From assembly GCA_028285205.1 (NCBI GenBank), contig JANQQA010000309.1, forward strand, positions 1 through 47,397: a DNA stretch of 47,397 nucleotides, read 5' to 3'. Position 1 is the stretch's first letter, and the number at the start of each line of letters is the position of its first letter. Shown here one piece after another: positions 36,562 through 45,069 of the stretch. Below the pieces are notes generated by a model that was given only the letters and a program-made list of their open reading frames with translations, was not told the DNA's origin and ran no database searches. Position numbers and translations under genes: made by a program. This stretch comes from Bythopirellula sp. (GTDB taxonomy: Bacteria; Planctomycetota; Planctomycetia; Pirellulales; Lacipirellulaceae).

Positions 36562-36782
36562 CAGGTTTCGCGACGCAGCGGGGCCAGGCCTAATGAGAGG
36601 CCGTCCGAGATGATTTCGCACACACATTTTGTTTAGGTACTGAAGTCGCAAGTTGCAGGCTCCTGAGCCAGGAGGGTTCGGCAGCGAAACAGGTACCTTA
36701 CAACGGGAGCGATAAAGGCTCCTGACAACCTTGTTATGGGTGTCGTCCCTTGCGGGTTCGGCACCGAGAATCGGAGGATGCT
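36562..36782 (+). promoter_or_regulatory. Probable expression platform and 5' leader of flp
   Basis: This leader has several overlapping hairpins. CTCCTG/CAGGAG (36660-36674) excludes the alternative GGCT/AGCC pairing of the same bases. GGAGC/GCTCC lies at 36706-36722. A 7-bp stem, GGTGTCG/CGGCACC, is at 36739-36765. The flp ribosome-binding site GGAGG is at 36773-36777. The segment ATCGGAGGATG (36770-36780) can pair with CATCCTCGAT (36465-36474) of the aptamer with one bulged G, competing with P1. No U-tract is present, so control of translation rather than termination is expected. Confidence 0.55.
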
Positions 36783-36965
36783 ATGAAGAAGTTTGCTAAG
36801 AAGGTGCAGCGTTTCCTCGTCTCGGAAGATGGTCCGACCGCGGTTGAGTATGCAGTGATGCTTGCTCTGATCGTGATCGTATGTCTAACGGCGATCCGCT
36901 CAGTTGGTACTAATGCCAACGCAACGTTCACGTCCGTCGCTGGTCAGCTCGGTGGCGGTAGTTAA
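36783..36965 (+). CDS. flp: Flp-type pilin of the Tad pilus
   Basis: A 60-residue class IVb prepilin. After a basic leader (residues 1-17) comes the Flp cleavage and assembly motif: Gly17, then PTAVEY with Glu at +5 and Tyr at +6, then a hydrophobic helix AVMLALIVIVCLTAI, and a short C-terminus ending GGGS. It is processed by the prepilin peptidase encoded at 37383 and polymerised into the Flp pilus for surface adhesion. The start at ATG 36783 has GGAGG five bases upstream; an earlier TTG at 36750 would be inside the leader. It is followed by a strong terminator, so much of its transcript probably ends there, giving more pilin than assembly proteins. Confidence 0.95.
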   Translation: MKKFAKKVQRFLVSEDGPTAVEYAVMLALIVIVCLTAIRSVGTNANATFTSVAGQLGGGS

Positions 36966-37016
36966 TCGCTGTTGGGACACACCCTCTCAAGGAAGATCAA
37001 TAAGTGTGATTTTTCG

Positions 37017-37051
37017 CCTCTCGGGACATGGGTGTCCCGAGAGGTTTTTTT
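37017..37051 (+). terminator. Intrinsic terminator after flp
   Basis: A perfect 12-bp stem, CCTCTCGGGACA (37017-37028) with TGTCCCGAGAGG (37033-37044), has a TGGG loop and is followed by seven T residues (37045-37051). It sits 51 bp after the flp stop. It should separate abundant pilin mRNA from the assembly genes downstream, allowing only partial read-through unless those have their own promoter. Confidence 0.95.
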
Positions 37052-37209
37052 CATTGATGCCAGTTGCAAGGGTTGGCGGAGCTTACCAAGTCGTCGGAAA
37101 TCTCCGGAAACACTTTTTGTTGCGTTGTTTTCGTGAGCTATGGTTCGATAGTCGGGAGTTGCGGGTCTGTTCGTGACAAGCGACCACTTTCGAGGAAGGA
37201 GTAATGATC

Positions 37210-37320
37210 ATGTGGAGCCTGATACCTGAGGAAATGTTCGCCGCAGCGTGCCAGCTTGCCTGTTGTTGCTTCGTTGCTTTCACCGCTGTCGTGACGTGCT
37301 TGTTCGTCCCGAGAGCGTAA
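37210..37320 (+). CDS. Small cysteine-rich hydrophobic protein
   Basis: A 36-residue frame between the flp terminator and the prepilin peptidase gene. AAGGAG lies eight bases upstream of ATG 37210 (a second ATG at 37204 is too close). The product is hydrophobic, with LACCCFVAFTAVVTCLF, carrying five Cys in all and probably one membrane helix. I know no family. The strong ribosome-binding site and co-orientation in the pilus locus support translation, but so short a frame could be chance. Confidence 0.45.
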   Translation: MWSLIPEEMFAAACQLACCCFVAFTAVVTCLFVPRA

Positions 37321-37382
37321 GGTTATCGCTTCGAGAGTTCGTTCATCTTTGAGAACCAATTCTTACGTAACGGATAGAGAAC

Positions 37383-37958
37383 ATGTCTGACTACAACGAA
37401 CTCATCAGCTGGTTGGCTGATACCTGGCACGTGTGGGTCGTGACCATCACGCTAGTCGTCGCCGCGGTGATCGACGGAATCCAACTGAAAGTGCCCAACT
37501 GGATTACCTATCCGATGATCATCGCGGGTTGGTTGTACAGTGCGTTTCTGTCGCCCTACCCAGGTTGGGAAGGACTTTGGTTCAGCCTGATTGGTACCGT
37601 CGTGGGCCTTGCCGTGTTGCTGCCGGCCTATGCGATTGGAGGCATGGGCGCCGGTGATGTGAAGCTAATGGCCGGCGTTGGTGCCTGGATGTGGGGAACC
37701 GTGACCTTTTATGCTTTCGCCGTGACCACGATCGTTGGTGCGGTGATGGCAGTAGGCATGGTCCTTTGGACGAAGTCTTGGGATAAGCACAAAGCTCAGT
37801 TCTGGGGCATCATCAACGAGATTATCACGATCAAGGATCCTGAGAAGCTCGCGGAGATTGCCGCGGAACGTAAGCCTCGCATGTTCCTGCTGCCTTACGG
37901 AATTCCGATGGCTGTGGGCACCATTGGTTACTTTGCCTGGCACGGAATGCAGCTTTAG
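37383..37958 (+). CDS. cpaA: Type IV (A24) prepilin peptidase of the Tad system
   Basis: A 191-residue membrane aspartyl protease (CpaA/TadV). Its catalytic aspartates are visible at D31 in VIDGIQLKVPNW and D92 in GGMGAGDVKLM (the GxGD motif). Several hydrophobic helices surround them. The N-methyltransferase domain of larger prepilin peptidases is absent, as usual for Tad peptidases. A hydrophilic segment (about 130-165) is inserted before the last helix. It cleaves the Flp prepilin. Confidence 0.93.
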   Translation: MSDYNELISWLADTWHVWVVTITLVVAAVIDGIQLKVPNWITYPMIIAGWLYSAFLSPYPGWEGLWFSLIGTVVGLAVLLPAYAIGGMGAGDVKLMAGVGAWMWGTVTFYAFAVTTIVGAVMAVGMVLWTKSWDKHKAQFWGIINEIITIKDPEKLAEIAAERKPRMFLLPYGIPMAVGTIGYFAWHGMQL

Positions 37959-38233
37959 TGCGCGCTAGCACGCGGGATGCTAGCTCTGTGATGTAATGAA
38001 TTCAATGGATTAACCTGGACGGTTTGTGCCGAGCGTGCCGAAAAGAACGACAAGGTGCGTAGGCTGCGGTTTTCACCACGGGCGAAAGTTCGTGCTAACG
38101 GCGGCTTCGCACGAGAAGCACGATCACACAAACAACCAGGGGCCAAATAGTTTGCCTCGTGTTAGCGAAATTGGCTTTTGCGGCCACTGATCGCTGAGTT
38201 ACATAAAACTTGACCTCATGCCAGGGGGGTATG

Positions 38234-39289
38234 ATGAGTCCGAAGTCATTAGTTCTGTTGGCGATTGCGCTAGGCTGCGGCCTGGTTGCATCGATCGCCA
38301 TTAGTCAGGTCATCGATAGCAACAGTAAGAACCAAGTTGCTGTTGAGACAACGCCGATCTACGTCGCGCTGCAAAACATCAATCTTGGCGACCCCGTCGA
38401 TGATTCGATGGTTTCGCTGCAGGAATGGCCGAAGGACAAAGTCCCTACCGGTGCCATCACCTCGTGGGAAGACATCGAAGATCGTCGTCCGCGTACGGCT
38501 ATCTTCGCGGGCGAACCCCTGCTCGACGGCAAGTTTTTGGAGCGAGGCCAGACGCAGGATCCCATTTCCTCGATTCCCGAGGGCATGCGGCTCAAAACGG
38601 TGTCGGTCGATGCACGTAAGAGTGCCGCCGGCCTGCTGAGCCCCGGCGATCGCGTCGATGTGCAGATCTTCGTTCATCGCAACGAACGCGAGAAGATTCC
38701 CCGCCCATTCACAAAGATCATCTTGCAGAACATTCGGGTGTTCGCCGTCGACCAGACGGTGCAGCGTTCCGCTGACGGAACTGAAGCTCGAACCGTCGCT
38801 AAAACGGTTTCGTTGGTCGTCACACCTCCGCAAGCCAACCGCATTACGACTGCGGAAAATCTCGGCGAGATCAGCCTGATTCCAAGGCACCCTGATGATG
38901 ATCAAATCGTCGATGACTCAGAACAGGATGCCGACTTCCTGTTAGGGCCTAGCGATGCCAACAGTCGCAGGAAAGAGCAAGGCACACTTAGCCAAAACGA
39001 CGATGACGGCGTCGACGGATTCGATGAATCGAAAGTTGTCAATACGATACCGCATTGGCAGATGAAGATCATCTTCCCCAACGAAGTATCGATCCGCGAA
39101 TTCAACGGAGAGACCGGCGAGCCGGTTTATGAAGGTGCATCCGGCAGCTACAGTTCCGTCGGCAGTTCGGGCGACACACCAACCGGTGGTGTCGCCGGGG
39201 ACGCGCTTGGCGGGGCTGTCGACCCGGACTCAGTTGATCTCGACGACATCGACGTCGATGCCGACTTTCCGATTGACTTGAAACGATAA
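38234..39289 (+). CDS. cpaB: Flp pilus assembly protein CpaB/RcpC
   Basis: A 351-residue periplasmic assembly protein. An N-terminal membrane anchor (about 3-25) is followed by a SAF domain (YVALQNINLGDPVDDSM, TAIFAGEPLL, GMRLKTVSVDARKSAAGLLSPGDRVDV), which is the RcpC/CpaB core. A low-complexity tail follows: a Gly/Ser-rich linker and an Asp-rich end (DLDDIDVDAD). GGGGGG precedes two ATGs (38231 and 38234); the second has better spacing. It is thought to stabilise the secretin pore. Confidence 0.92.
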   Translation: MSPKSLVLLAIALGCGLVASIAISQVIDSNSKNQVAVETTPIYVALQNINLGDPVDDSMVSLQEWPKDKVPTGAITSWEDIEDRRPRTAIFAGEPLLDGKFLERGQTQDPISSIPEGMRLKTVSVDARKSAAGLLSPGDRVDVQIFVHRNEREKIPRPFTKIILQNIRVFAVDQTVQRSADGTEARTVAKTVSLVVTPPQANRITTAENLGEISLIPRHPDDDQIVDDSEQDADFLLGPSDANSRRKEQGTLSQNDDDGVDGFDESKVVNTIPHWQMKIIFPNEVSIREFNGETGEPVYEGASGSYSSVGSSGDTPTGGVAGDALGGAVDPDSVDLDDIDVDADFPIDLKR

Positions 39290-39397
39290 GAACGAAACTT
39301 GAATTACTAGGCCTTCGAGGCAGGGACGTCTCGAACCTGATTATTCGGTCGCCCCGCATGTGCGACCGGCTGACTTCAACGCGAAGGAAGTACAAGG

Positions 39398-41224
39398 ATG
39401 TACGTCACACAAACTCCGCGCCCCTCGCTTCTTGCGATGCCGGCAAGACTGATCGTCGCATTCGGAATCACTGGATTGCTGTTCGGCCTTGCTGCCCCTG
39501 CGTTCGCCCAGCCGCAGGTGATCCGCAACATTACGCAAGCCACACAGCGCTTGGAACTGACCGTCAACACCAGTCGGATTCTCACGTTGGACAAGCGTGT
39601 GCCGAAGATGGTGGTCAACAACCCTGAACTGGTCAGCGTTACCCCGATTAGCGCGAATCAGGTGCAGATCGCCGCGAAGAAGCCGGGTGTCACGCAGATC
39701 AACCTGTGGGATGAAGAGGATCAGGTTTACACCGTAGACCTAACCATCTACGGCGACGTGCGAGAATTGCAAGACGCGCTGAAACGCCTGTTCCCCGAGT
39801 CGTCGGTCAACGTGCTGCGTCTGACCAACAGCCTCGTGCTGGAAGGTTTCGTTGAGCGTCCCGAAGCTGTGAGTCCCATCGTCCGCTTGGCGGAGGATTA
39901 CGCTCCGAAGATCGTCAATAACATCACCGTGGGTGGCGTTCAGCAGGTGTTGCTGAAGGTGAAGGTGATGGAGGTCTCGCGGACGAAGTTGCGTCGCCTG
40001 TCCATGGACTGGTCGATTCATGATGGCACGAATTTCGTGGCGTCCAACGTTTCGCAGCTGATTTCGAGCGTGACGGGCACCGGACCACCGACGACCGTTG
40101 GCGGGACGTTTCAGGCGTTCGTAGGCGGCGGTGATTTCTTCACAATCCTGGATGCCCTGCAACAGAACAATGTCGCCAAGATCCTCGCTGATCCAACGAT
40201 CACGGCGGTCAGCGGTCGGCCCGCACACTTCAACGTCGGTGGTGAGCTGCCAATTCTCGTTCCGTCGGGTCTCGGCCAAACGACCATCGAGTACAAGGAA
40301 TTCGGCACTCAGGTCGACTTCGTTCCCATTGTGTTGGGCAACGGAAACATCCGCCTGGAGGTTCGCCCAAGAGTGAGCGAAATCGACGATACTCGTAGCG
40401 TGAGCGTCAACGGCTTCACGGTTCCGGCTCTCAAAGTGCGGCAAGTTGATACTGGTGTTGAGATGAAGGCCGGACAGACCTTGGCGCTTGCCGGTTTGGT
40501 GCAGACTCGCATCGAAGCACAAGAACGAGGGCTGCCCTGGGTCAGCGATCTCCCTGTGCTTGGTGCCGCCTTCCGCAGTGTGGAAGAAGAGGTCAATGAA
40601 ATTGAATTGTTGATCCTCGTGACGCCAGAGTTCGCGGCCGGGATGGATCCGCACGAAGTACCACAGTGTGGTCCTGGTATGGAGAGTGTATCCCCGAGCA
40701 ACTGCCAGTTGTATTGGGGTGGTCATCTGGAAGTTCCTGCCTGCGGGCCGTGTGGACCCGGTGGCGAGGGAGCTTGTGGTGTGGGTGGCAACGGTTGCCA
40801 AAGCGGCGACTTCGGGGCGAGCTACTCCAATGGAGAAGCTGCTTACATCAGCGATGGAGTACCCACTTCCGCAGACATGCAGCAAGTGCCCATCGAAGTC
40901 GGACCGCAACCTAGCTACGTCCAACCGATAACCGAGCCCCTGCAGACTCCTACTCCAAACTTGGAAATGGTGCCGCAGACGGTACCGGACATTCCGGCAA
41001 CTCAACCTCAATTGGGTCCTGGGCAACCCGCACCGGACATTGGACCGCTGCCCGATCCGACCGCCTACCAGCAGAGTTCGCCCTGGTCGACCGTGAAGAC
41101 GAAGGGAGTGATACAGAATCCCTACAGTCCTCAGGGTGTGCAGCTCCCACCGACCGCTCAGCGCCCTAGAGTTGGGACGACCACGCCGGGCCTGATGGGA
41201 CCGATTGGATACGACGTCCAGTAG
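39398..41224 (+). CDS. cpaC: Tad secretin CpaC/RcpA with an unusual C-terminal tail
   Basis: A 608-residue outer-membrane secretin with signal peptide (about 1-37, ending AFAQ). The N-terminal pilus-formation/BON-like domain (about 45-200) contains VNTSRILTLDKRVPKMVVNNP. The secretin domain (about 230-412) contains VAKILADPTITAVSGRPAHF, GQTLALAGLVQTR and LLILVTPEF. After V408-TPEF the protein continues for nearly 200 residues with a Cys-rich cluster (CGPCGPGGEGACGVGGNGC) and a Pro/Gln-rich stretch, which ordinary CpaC proteins lack. AAGGAAG precedes ATG 39398. Confidence 0.94.
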   Translation: MYVTQTPRPSLLAMPARLIVAFGITGLLFGLAAPAFAQPQVIRNITQATQRLELTVNTSRILTLDKRVPKMVVNNPELVSVTPISANQVQIAAKKPGVTQINLWDEEDQVYTVDLTIYGDVRELQDALKRLFPESSVNVLRLTNSLVLEGFVERPEAVSPIVRLAEDYAPKIVNNITVGGVQQVLLKVKVMEVSRTKLRRLSMDWSIHDGTNFVASNVSQLISSVTGTGPPTTVGGTFQAFVGGGDFFTILDALQQNNVAKILADPTITAVSGRPAHFNVGGELPILVPSGLGQTTIEYKEFGTQVDFVPIVLGNGNIRLEVRPRVSEIDDTRSVSVNGFTVPALKVRQVDTGVEMKAGQTLALAGLVQTRIEAQERGLPWVSDLPVLGAAFRSVEEEVNEIELLILVTPEFAAGMDPHEVPQCGPGMESVSPSNCQLYWGGHLEVPACGPCGPGGEGACGVGGNGCQSGDFGASYSNGEAAYISDGVPTSADMQQVPIEVGPQPSYVQPITEPLQTPTPNLEMVPQTVPDIPATQPQLGPGQPAPDIGPLPDPTAYQQSSPWSTVKTKGVIQNPYSPQGVQLPPTAQRPRVGTTTPGLMGPIGYDVQ

Positions 41225-41384
41225 GGCAACGAGAAGGTGGAAAATAGAACCATCGGCTACATGGCCGATCGCAGAGAGTAGAACAGACCTAGCCGAGTTC
41301 CAAGCAATCTTTCGCGCAAGTGCACGCCAGCAATTGTGCTGAAAAAACCAAGCGTTGCAGGGGACTCCAGAGTACGACACCGCT

Positions 41385-42590
41385 ATGGCAAACGTCCTTA
41401 GAATTGCAATCGTCGACCCCAACGACGCCTCCCGAGAGACCCTGAAGAATGTGCTCTTGGGTCTGGATACGGTGTGGTTGGAGGCGGAGTGCTCAAGGTA
41501 CGAGTTCTTTGCCGATGTCGTGGAACAGACCAAGCCCGATATTGGTCTGGTCGCGATGGACGCCGACTCGGCGAAGGCAATTGCGCTGGTTGCTGAAGTG
41601 TCGGCGCAGACGCCAGATTGCTCGTTGCTGGTCTCAAGCGGCTCGACCGATGGGCGACTGATCTTGGAGTCGATGCGGGCGGGTGCCAAGGAGTTTCTGA
41701 CCGAACCGCTCAAGGAAGAGGACCTCGCAACCGCGCTGCAACGCGTCAAACGCCAGCAGGTGGGCGCCGCCCAGCAGACTTCGGGAGGCTGCAAGGTGAT
41801 CGCCGTTGGAGGCGCCACCGGCGGAGTGGGAACTTCCAGCATCGCCGTCAACCTCGCTTGTGCGCTAGCTGCCGACGATGGCCATTCGGTCGTGTTGATC
41901 GACCTCGATCTGGCACTTGGCGATGCCGACGTGTTCTTGGATACGATTCCGGAGTACACGCTGGCGGACGTCGCCCAGAACATCTCGCGACTCGACCTGA
42001 CGCTGCTCAAGAAGTCGCTCACTCGGCATACTTCAGGTGTGCACTTGCTGCCGCGCCCCGTGCAGTTGGAGGACGCCCAGCTGATCACTCCCGACAGTCT
42101 GCAACGTGTGATCGGCTTACTCAAGACATCGTTCTCGCATATCGTGTTCGATATGTCCAAGAGTTTTGGTCCACTCGACATGGAGGCGATTCGTCTGGCG
42201 GACGATGTGTTGATGGTTACGCAACTTGACTTGCCCTGTCTGCGCAATGTCGTACGGTTGATGATGACCTTCGACGACGATGCCGACTTGCGGGACAAAG
42301 TGCGAATTGTCGTCAATCGTGGTGGCCAGGAAAGCGGACAGATCAGCCTCAAGAAGGCGCAAGAGACGATCAACCGCGATATCTACTGGCAGGTGCCTAA
42401 CGACTATCGCGTGATGGTTGAAGTTCGCAACAACGGCGTCCCACTCATCGAACATGCCCCTAAGGCGGGCATTACCAACTCGATCAATCAGCTCGCAGCG
42501 GCTCTCTGCGGCAAACAAGGTGACGCAGATACCGACGCAGACACCGAATCGAAGACTCGCAGTTGGCTCAAACTCTGGCCGGCGAAGTAA
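41385..42590 (+). CDS. cpaE: CpaE/TadZ pilus localisation ATPase-like protein
   Basis: A 401-residue protein with an N-terminal receiver-like domain (about 5-120: LRIAIVDPNDASRE, then DIGLVAMD, and the late LTEPLKEEDL) and a MinD/ParA-like domain. The deviant Walker A reads GGATGGVGTSS (142-152). The signature Lys and the P-loop Lys of KGGVGK are both Thr. IDLDLALGD and DMSKSF mark the other nucleotide-binding blocks. Atypical Walker A motifs are known in the TadZ family. ATG 41385 was preferred to TTG 41355. The protein marks the pole or site of pilus assembly. Confidence 0.9.
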   Translation: MANVLRIAIVDPNDASRETLKNVLLGLDTVWLEAECSRYEFFADVVEQTKPDIGLVAMDADSAKAIALVAEVSAQTPDCSLLVSSGSTDGRLILESMRAGAKEFLTEPLKEEDLATALQRVKRQQVGAAQQTSGGCKVIAVGGATGGVGTSSIAVNLACALAADDGHSVVLIDLDLALGDADVFLDTIPEYTLADVAQNISRLDLTLLKKSLTRHTSGVHLLPRPVQLEDAQLITPDSLQRVIGLLKTSFSHIVFDMSKSFGPLDMEAIRLADDVLMVTQLDLPCLRNVVRLMMTFDDDADLRDKVRIVVNRGGQESGQISLKKAQETINRDIYWQVPNDYRVMVEVRNNGVPLIEHAPKAGITNSINQLAAALCGKQGDADTDADTESKTRSWLKLWPAK

Positions 42591-42656
42591 GTTAGCCGTG
42601 CGTCTTGTCGTCTACAGGGCCGTCGATCATTCTGTGCGGCACGCGGATTAGCATGA

Positions 42657-42672
42657 TGATGTGATCACATCA
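42657..42672. repeat. Perfect 16-bp palindrome between convergent genes
   Basis: TGATGTGATCACATCA is an exact self-complementary sequence between the convergent stops of cpaE (42590) and the secreted protein gene (42705). With no T-run it is a poor terminator. The core TGTGATCACA resembles a CRP-type half-site pair without a spacer, but the location between two 3' ends is odd for an operator. Confidence 0.45.
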
Positions 42673-42704
42673 GCGCGCTGGGCGTTTTCGCCAAGTTCAT
42701 CGAT

Positions 42705-44162
42705 CTAAAACTTGCGATCATACCGTTGGCTCATGCTTTGGCCAGTCTGGGTCGACCGAACTCGCAGCTGGTTCACGACTCGTTGGATTTCTTGCAAGCC
42801 TCGACCAGCGTTGTCTAATTCAACGGCCTGTCGATCGCGAGCCGCGTAGGATTTCTCGAAGTATCCGTACGCGCCATACCTTCCGTAGCGCCGTCGTCCT
42901 GAGTTGTAGAGGTTAGCGTCCTGAAGATCGGTTCTGCGCTGTGTGCGATCAATAATCGCTTCGACTTCGTAAAGCGCATCAATCGCCTCTTGAGCGAAGG
43001 CGAGCACGTCTTCATCGACATTGTAAGTGTCGAGGTCGCTGATCTTGCGCGCGTAGCGCTGGATCCAAAGCTTTGCCTGGTGCATACTGTCGGGTCGGCG
43101 GCCTGAATAGAACAGGTCGTTGAGATAGCTCGTGATCGCGACATAGTACTTTTGAGTCGCATCGGCCACGGCGGTCGCTTCCGACGTGCTGGCGGAAGCT
43201 GATGCACTTAGCGGCCCGACTGGACTGGATAGCAGACTCAGAACTCGGCGCAGTCCGTACTCGGAGAGCATTCCCTCCAGAATCAGCTCATTGCCGGATA
43301 CGCGCGGTATCCATTGTTTCAGATCTTCCACCTGCCCGCCCTTGTGGGCGAGGATGAACAGAAACACCTCGCGAGCCAACTGCTCCTGTACTTCGATGGG
43401 ACTTTCGAATGTGAGCGTGAGCCGACCGCTGGGGGACGCGGCGAGCTGAACTTCGAGGCACAGACCTTGCAGGCTTGCGACCAACTCTGAAATCTCGTTG
43501 ACCTGGCCCTTCTCCACAGGTGAATCTTCCGCGGTGCTGAGAAAGTTGGCGACCTTTCCTGCACTCGTCAGCCCCGCCACATCAAGAGCAAGTACGATTT
43601 GATTCTCGTTGCCGTTGATCCGGCTGATGGACTGCTGCAAGTAGTCTGAAAACTGCGGCGCTTTGCGTCGCCGTGAGTTTCGAATCCAACGCGTGAGCTG
43701 TTGCCGATTGGCGGGCGCGTGCGCTCCCAGTACGCGAGGGCCGAGCTTCGCGACCGCGCTGTCGTTGGGTCGCTCGACGACCTCGGTTCCCGCGATTCGC
43801 TCAACCTCTGCACCGCTACGGGAGGCGATGGTTGCCATCGTGGGGGGCTTGGTGATATACGCTGCTGAGATCTCCCACACCGGCTGTAGAAACTCGAAAT
43901 CCATCTCAGCGGCCATGAGAAACAGCTTTGCACTCTGCGGCAATCCAATCATTCCCGAACGATAAGCCTCCGGCATCGACTGAGCCCAACCCTGATCATT
44001 CGCCAGTGGACTGGCATACGCGGATTCGACGTCAACGATCATGACCGCATTAGCCGAGGCGGGCACGACGTTGGTCACCTGCTCAAGCTGCGCTACCGCG
44101 TGTGGGGAGAAGGCACTCGCAGTGCCAAGTACGATCGTTACCAAGGTCAGAAGTTTATGCAC
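42705..44162 (-). CDS. Secreted protein of unknown function inside the Tad locus
   Basis: A 485-residue exported protein (signal about 1-24, ending AVAQ). I recognise no family. Features: an N-terminal region with PASANAVMIVDVESAYAS, a mixed alpha/beta middle, a Ser/Ala-rich stretch (SASASASTSEATA, about 326-338) and a helical, charged C-terminal third rich in Arg and Tyr (SGRRRYGRYGAYGYF). It is on the strand opposite to the pilus genes, between cpaE and ldhA. ATG 44162 is preceded by GAAAG. Confidence 0.78.
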   Translation of the reverse strand: MHKLLTLVTIVLGTASAFSPHAVAQLEQVTNVVPASANAVMIVDVESAYASPLANDQGWAQSMPEAYRSGMIGLPQSAKLFLMAAEMDFEFLQPVWEISAAYITKPPTMATIASRSGAEVERIAGTEVVERPNDSAVAKLGPRVLGAHAPANRQQLTRWIRNSRRRKAPQFSDYLQQSISRINGNENQIVLALDVAGLTSAGKVANFLSTAEDSPVEKGQVNEISELVASLQGLCLEVQLAASPSGRLTLTFESPIEVQEQLAREVFLFILAHKGGQVEDLKQWIPRVSGNELILEGMLSEYGLRRVLSLLSSPVGPLSASASASTSEATAVADATQKYYVAITSYLNDLFYSGRRPDSMHQAKLWIQRYARKISDLDTYNVDEDVLAFAQEAIDALYEVEAIIDRTQRRTDLQDANLYNSGRRRYGRYGAYGYFEKSYAARDRQAVELDNAGRGLQEIQRVVNQLRVRSTQTGQSMSQRYDRKF

Positions 44163-45069
44163 TAGTGTTCTTTCAAAGTTCGAGGTTGCCTGCGAGTTTG
44201 TTCCCGCTTTCCGGAAAACCCAAAGTGAGTGGTTGCCGAGCCAAGATTCAATCTTATCGCATCAAACACAGTACTGGCCAGGAAGCCAGCGACTGAGGAG
44301 ACGTCAGTTGCCAGTTCTTCGCGTCGACTCTGCGTTTCAAGTCCCCCACGATTGGAGTGTTACGACGCACGAACGACTCAACAATTGGCTAGTCGTGTCC
44401 GAATAATCGGGGCTCGATCAACCTGCTTGTTGCCTCTAGTCCCTACATGATAAGCAGTTACGGCGACAGTTAGGTCGCAGGTGCCAGTATTATTCGGACT
44501 TTGGGACCCAAAAGTGTCGTAAAAGCCTTAGCTATCGTTGCTCCAAACTCTATTTGCATAAAGGTTTATCGCTGAGTTCCTTCTGGAACGCGTGTCTTAA
44601 TGTTCGCTGACGCCCTGCAAGCCTAAAGCAAACAACGCGCGTCGACCATCGTTCACTGCCGCAGTTCAAGTTGCGGGTCGTTGATCGAGGCGCGACCCGC
44701 AGGGTCAAGCCACTTCGGTCCCTTGAACTTGGAGTCCCGAGGTCATTCCAGTGTAGCGAGTTTGGAGGCCAATTTCAGCAATGATTTTTGTGCCACAAAG
44801 TTGTGGTTGAGCATTGCACCCACACAGATGAAGATGCGTTCCGGTCAGAACCACTAGCCGCACTAGCTACTCAACCGAGCGGCATGTGCGGTATCGGCCA
44901 ACGTGCATGCCCATTGATCTATGGCAACGCTCAAAGCTGAGATCGCCATCAGCGCATCCATGTTGCAGATAGGGTATTGCGCATCGGCAATCTTGTCGAG
45001 CTTGGGGAAATGGTAGAATGAGTTCGGTACGGTTCGCGGTTACGAACAAGAGGAGCGAGATCGATCAAG
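44163..45069. other. Long intergenic region without supported gene
   Basis: These 907 bp lie between the divergent secreted-protein gene and ldhA and must contain both promoters. I find no named RNA fold and no terminator. A 32-codon minus-strand frame ending at 44863 (MDALMAISALSVAIDQWACT...) has amino-acid use like real protein but no ribosome-binding site, and may be a gene remnant. Confidence 0.45.

Noticed and set aside
36319..36636. A 105-codon plus-strand frame and a 91-codon minus-strand frame over the riboswitch
   Set aside because: Neither has a ribosome-binding site or protein-like composition, and the RNA fold explains the conserved sequence better.
39740..42373. An 877-codon open frame on the minus strand opposite cpaC and cpaE
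   Set aside because: It lies antisense to two clearly recognisable pilus genes, crosses the gap between them, has low-complexity Ser/Arg-rich sequence and no family resemblance. It results from codon bias of the real genes.
44863..44961. Short minus-strand frame starting MDALMAISAL
   Set aside because: Amino-acid use looks protein-like, but 32 codons without a ribosome-binding site or recognisable family is not enough; possibly a gene remnant.
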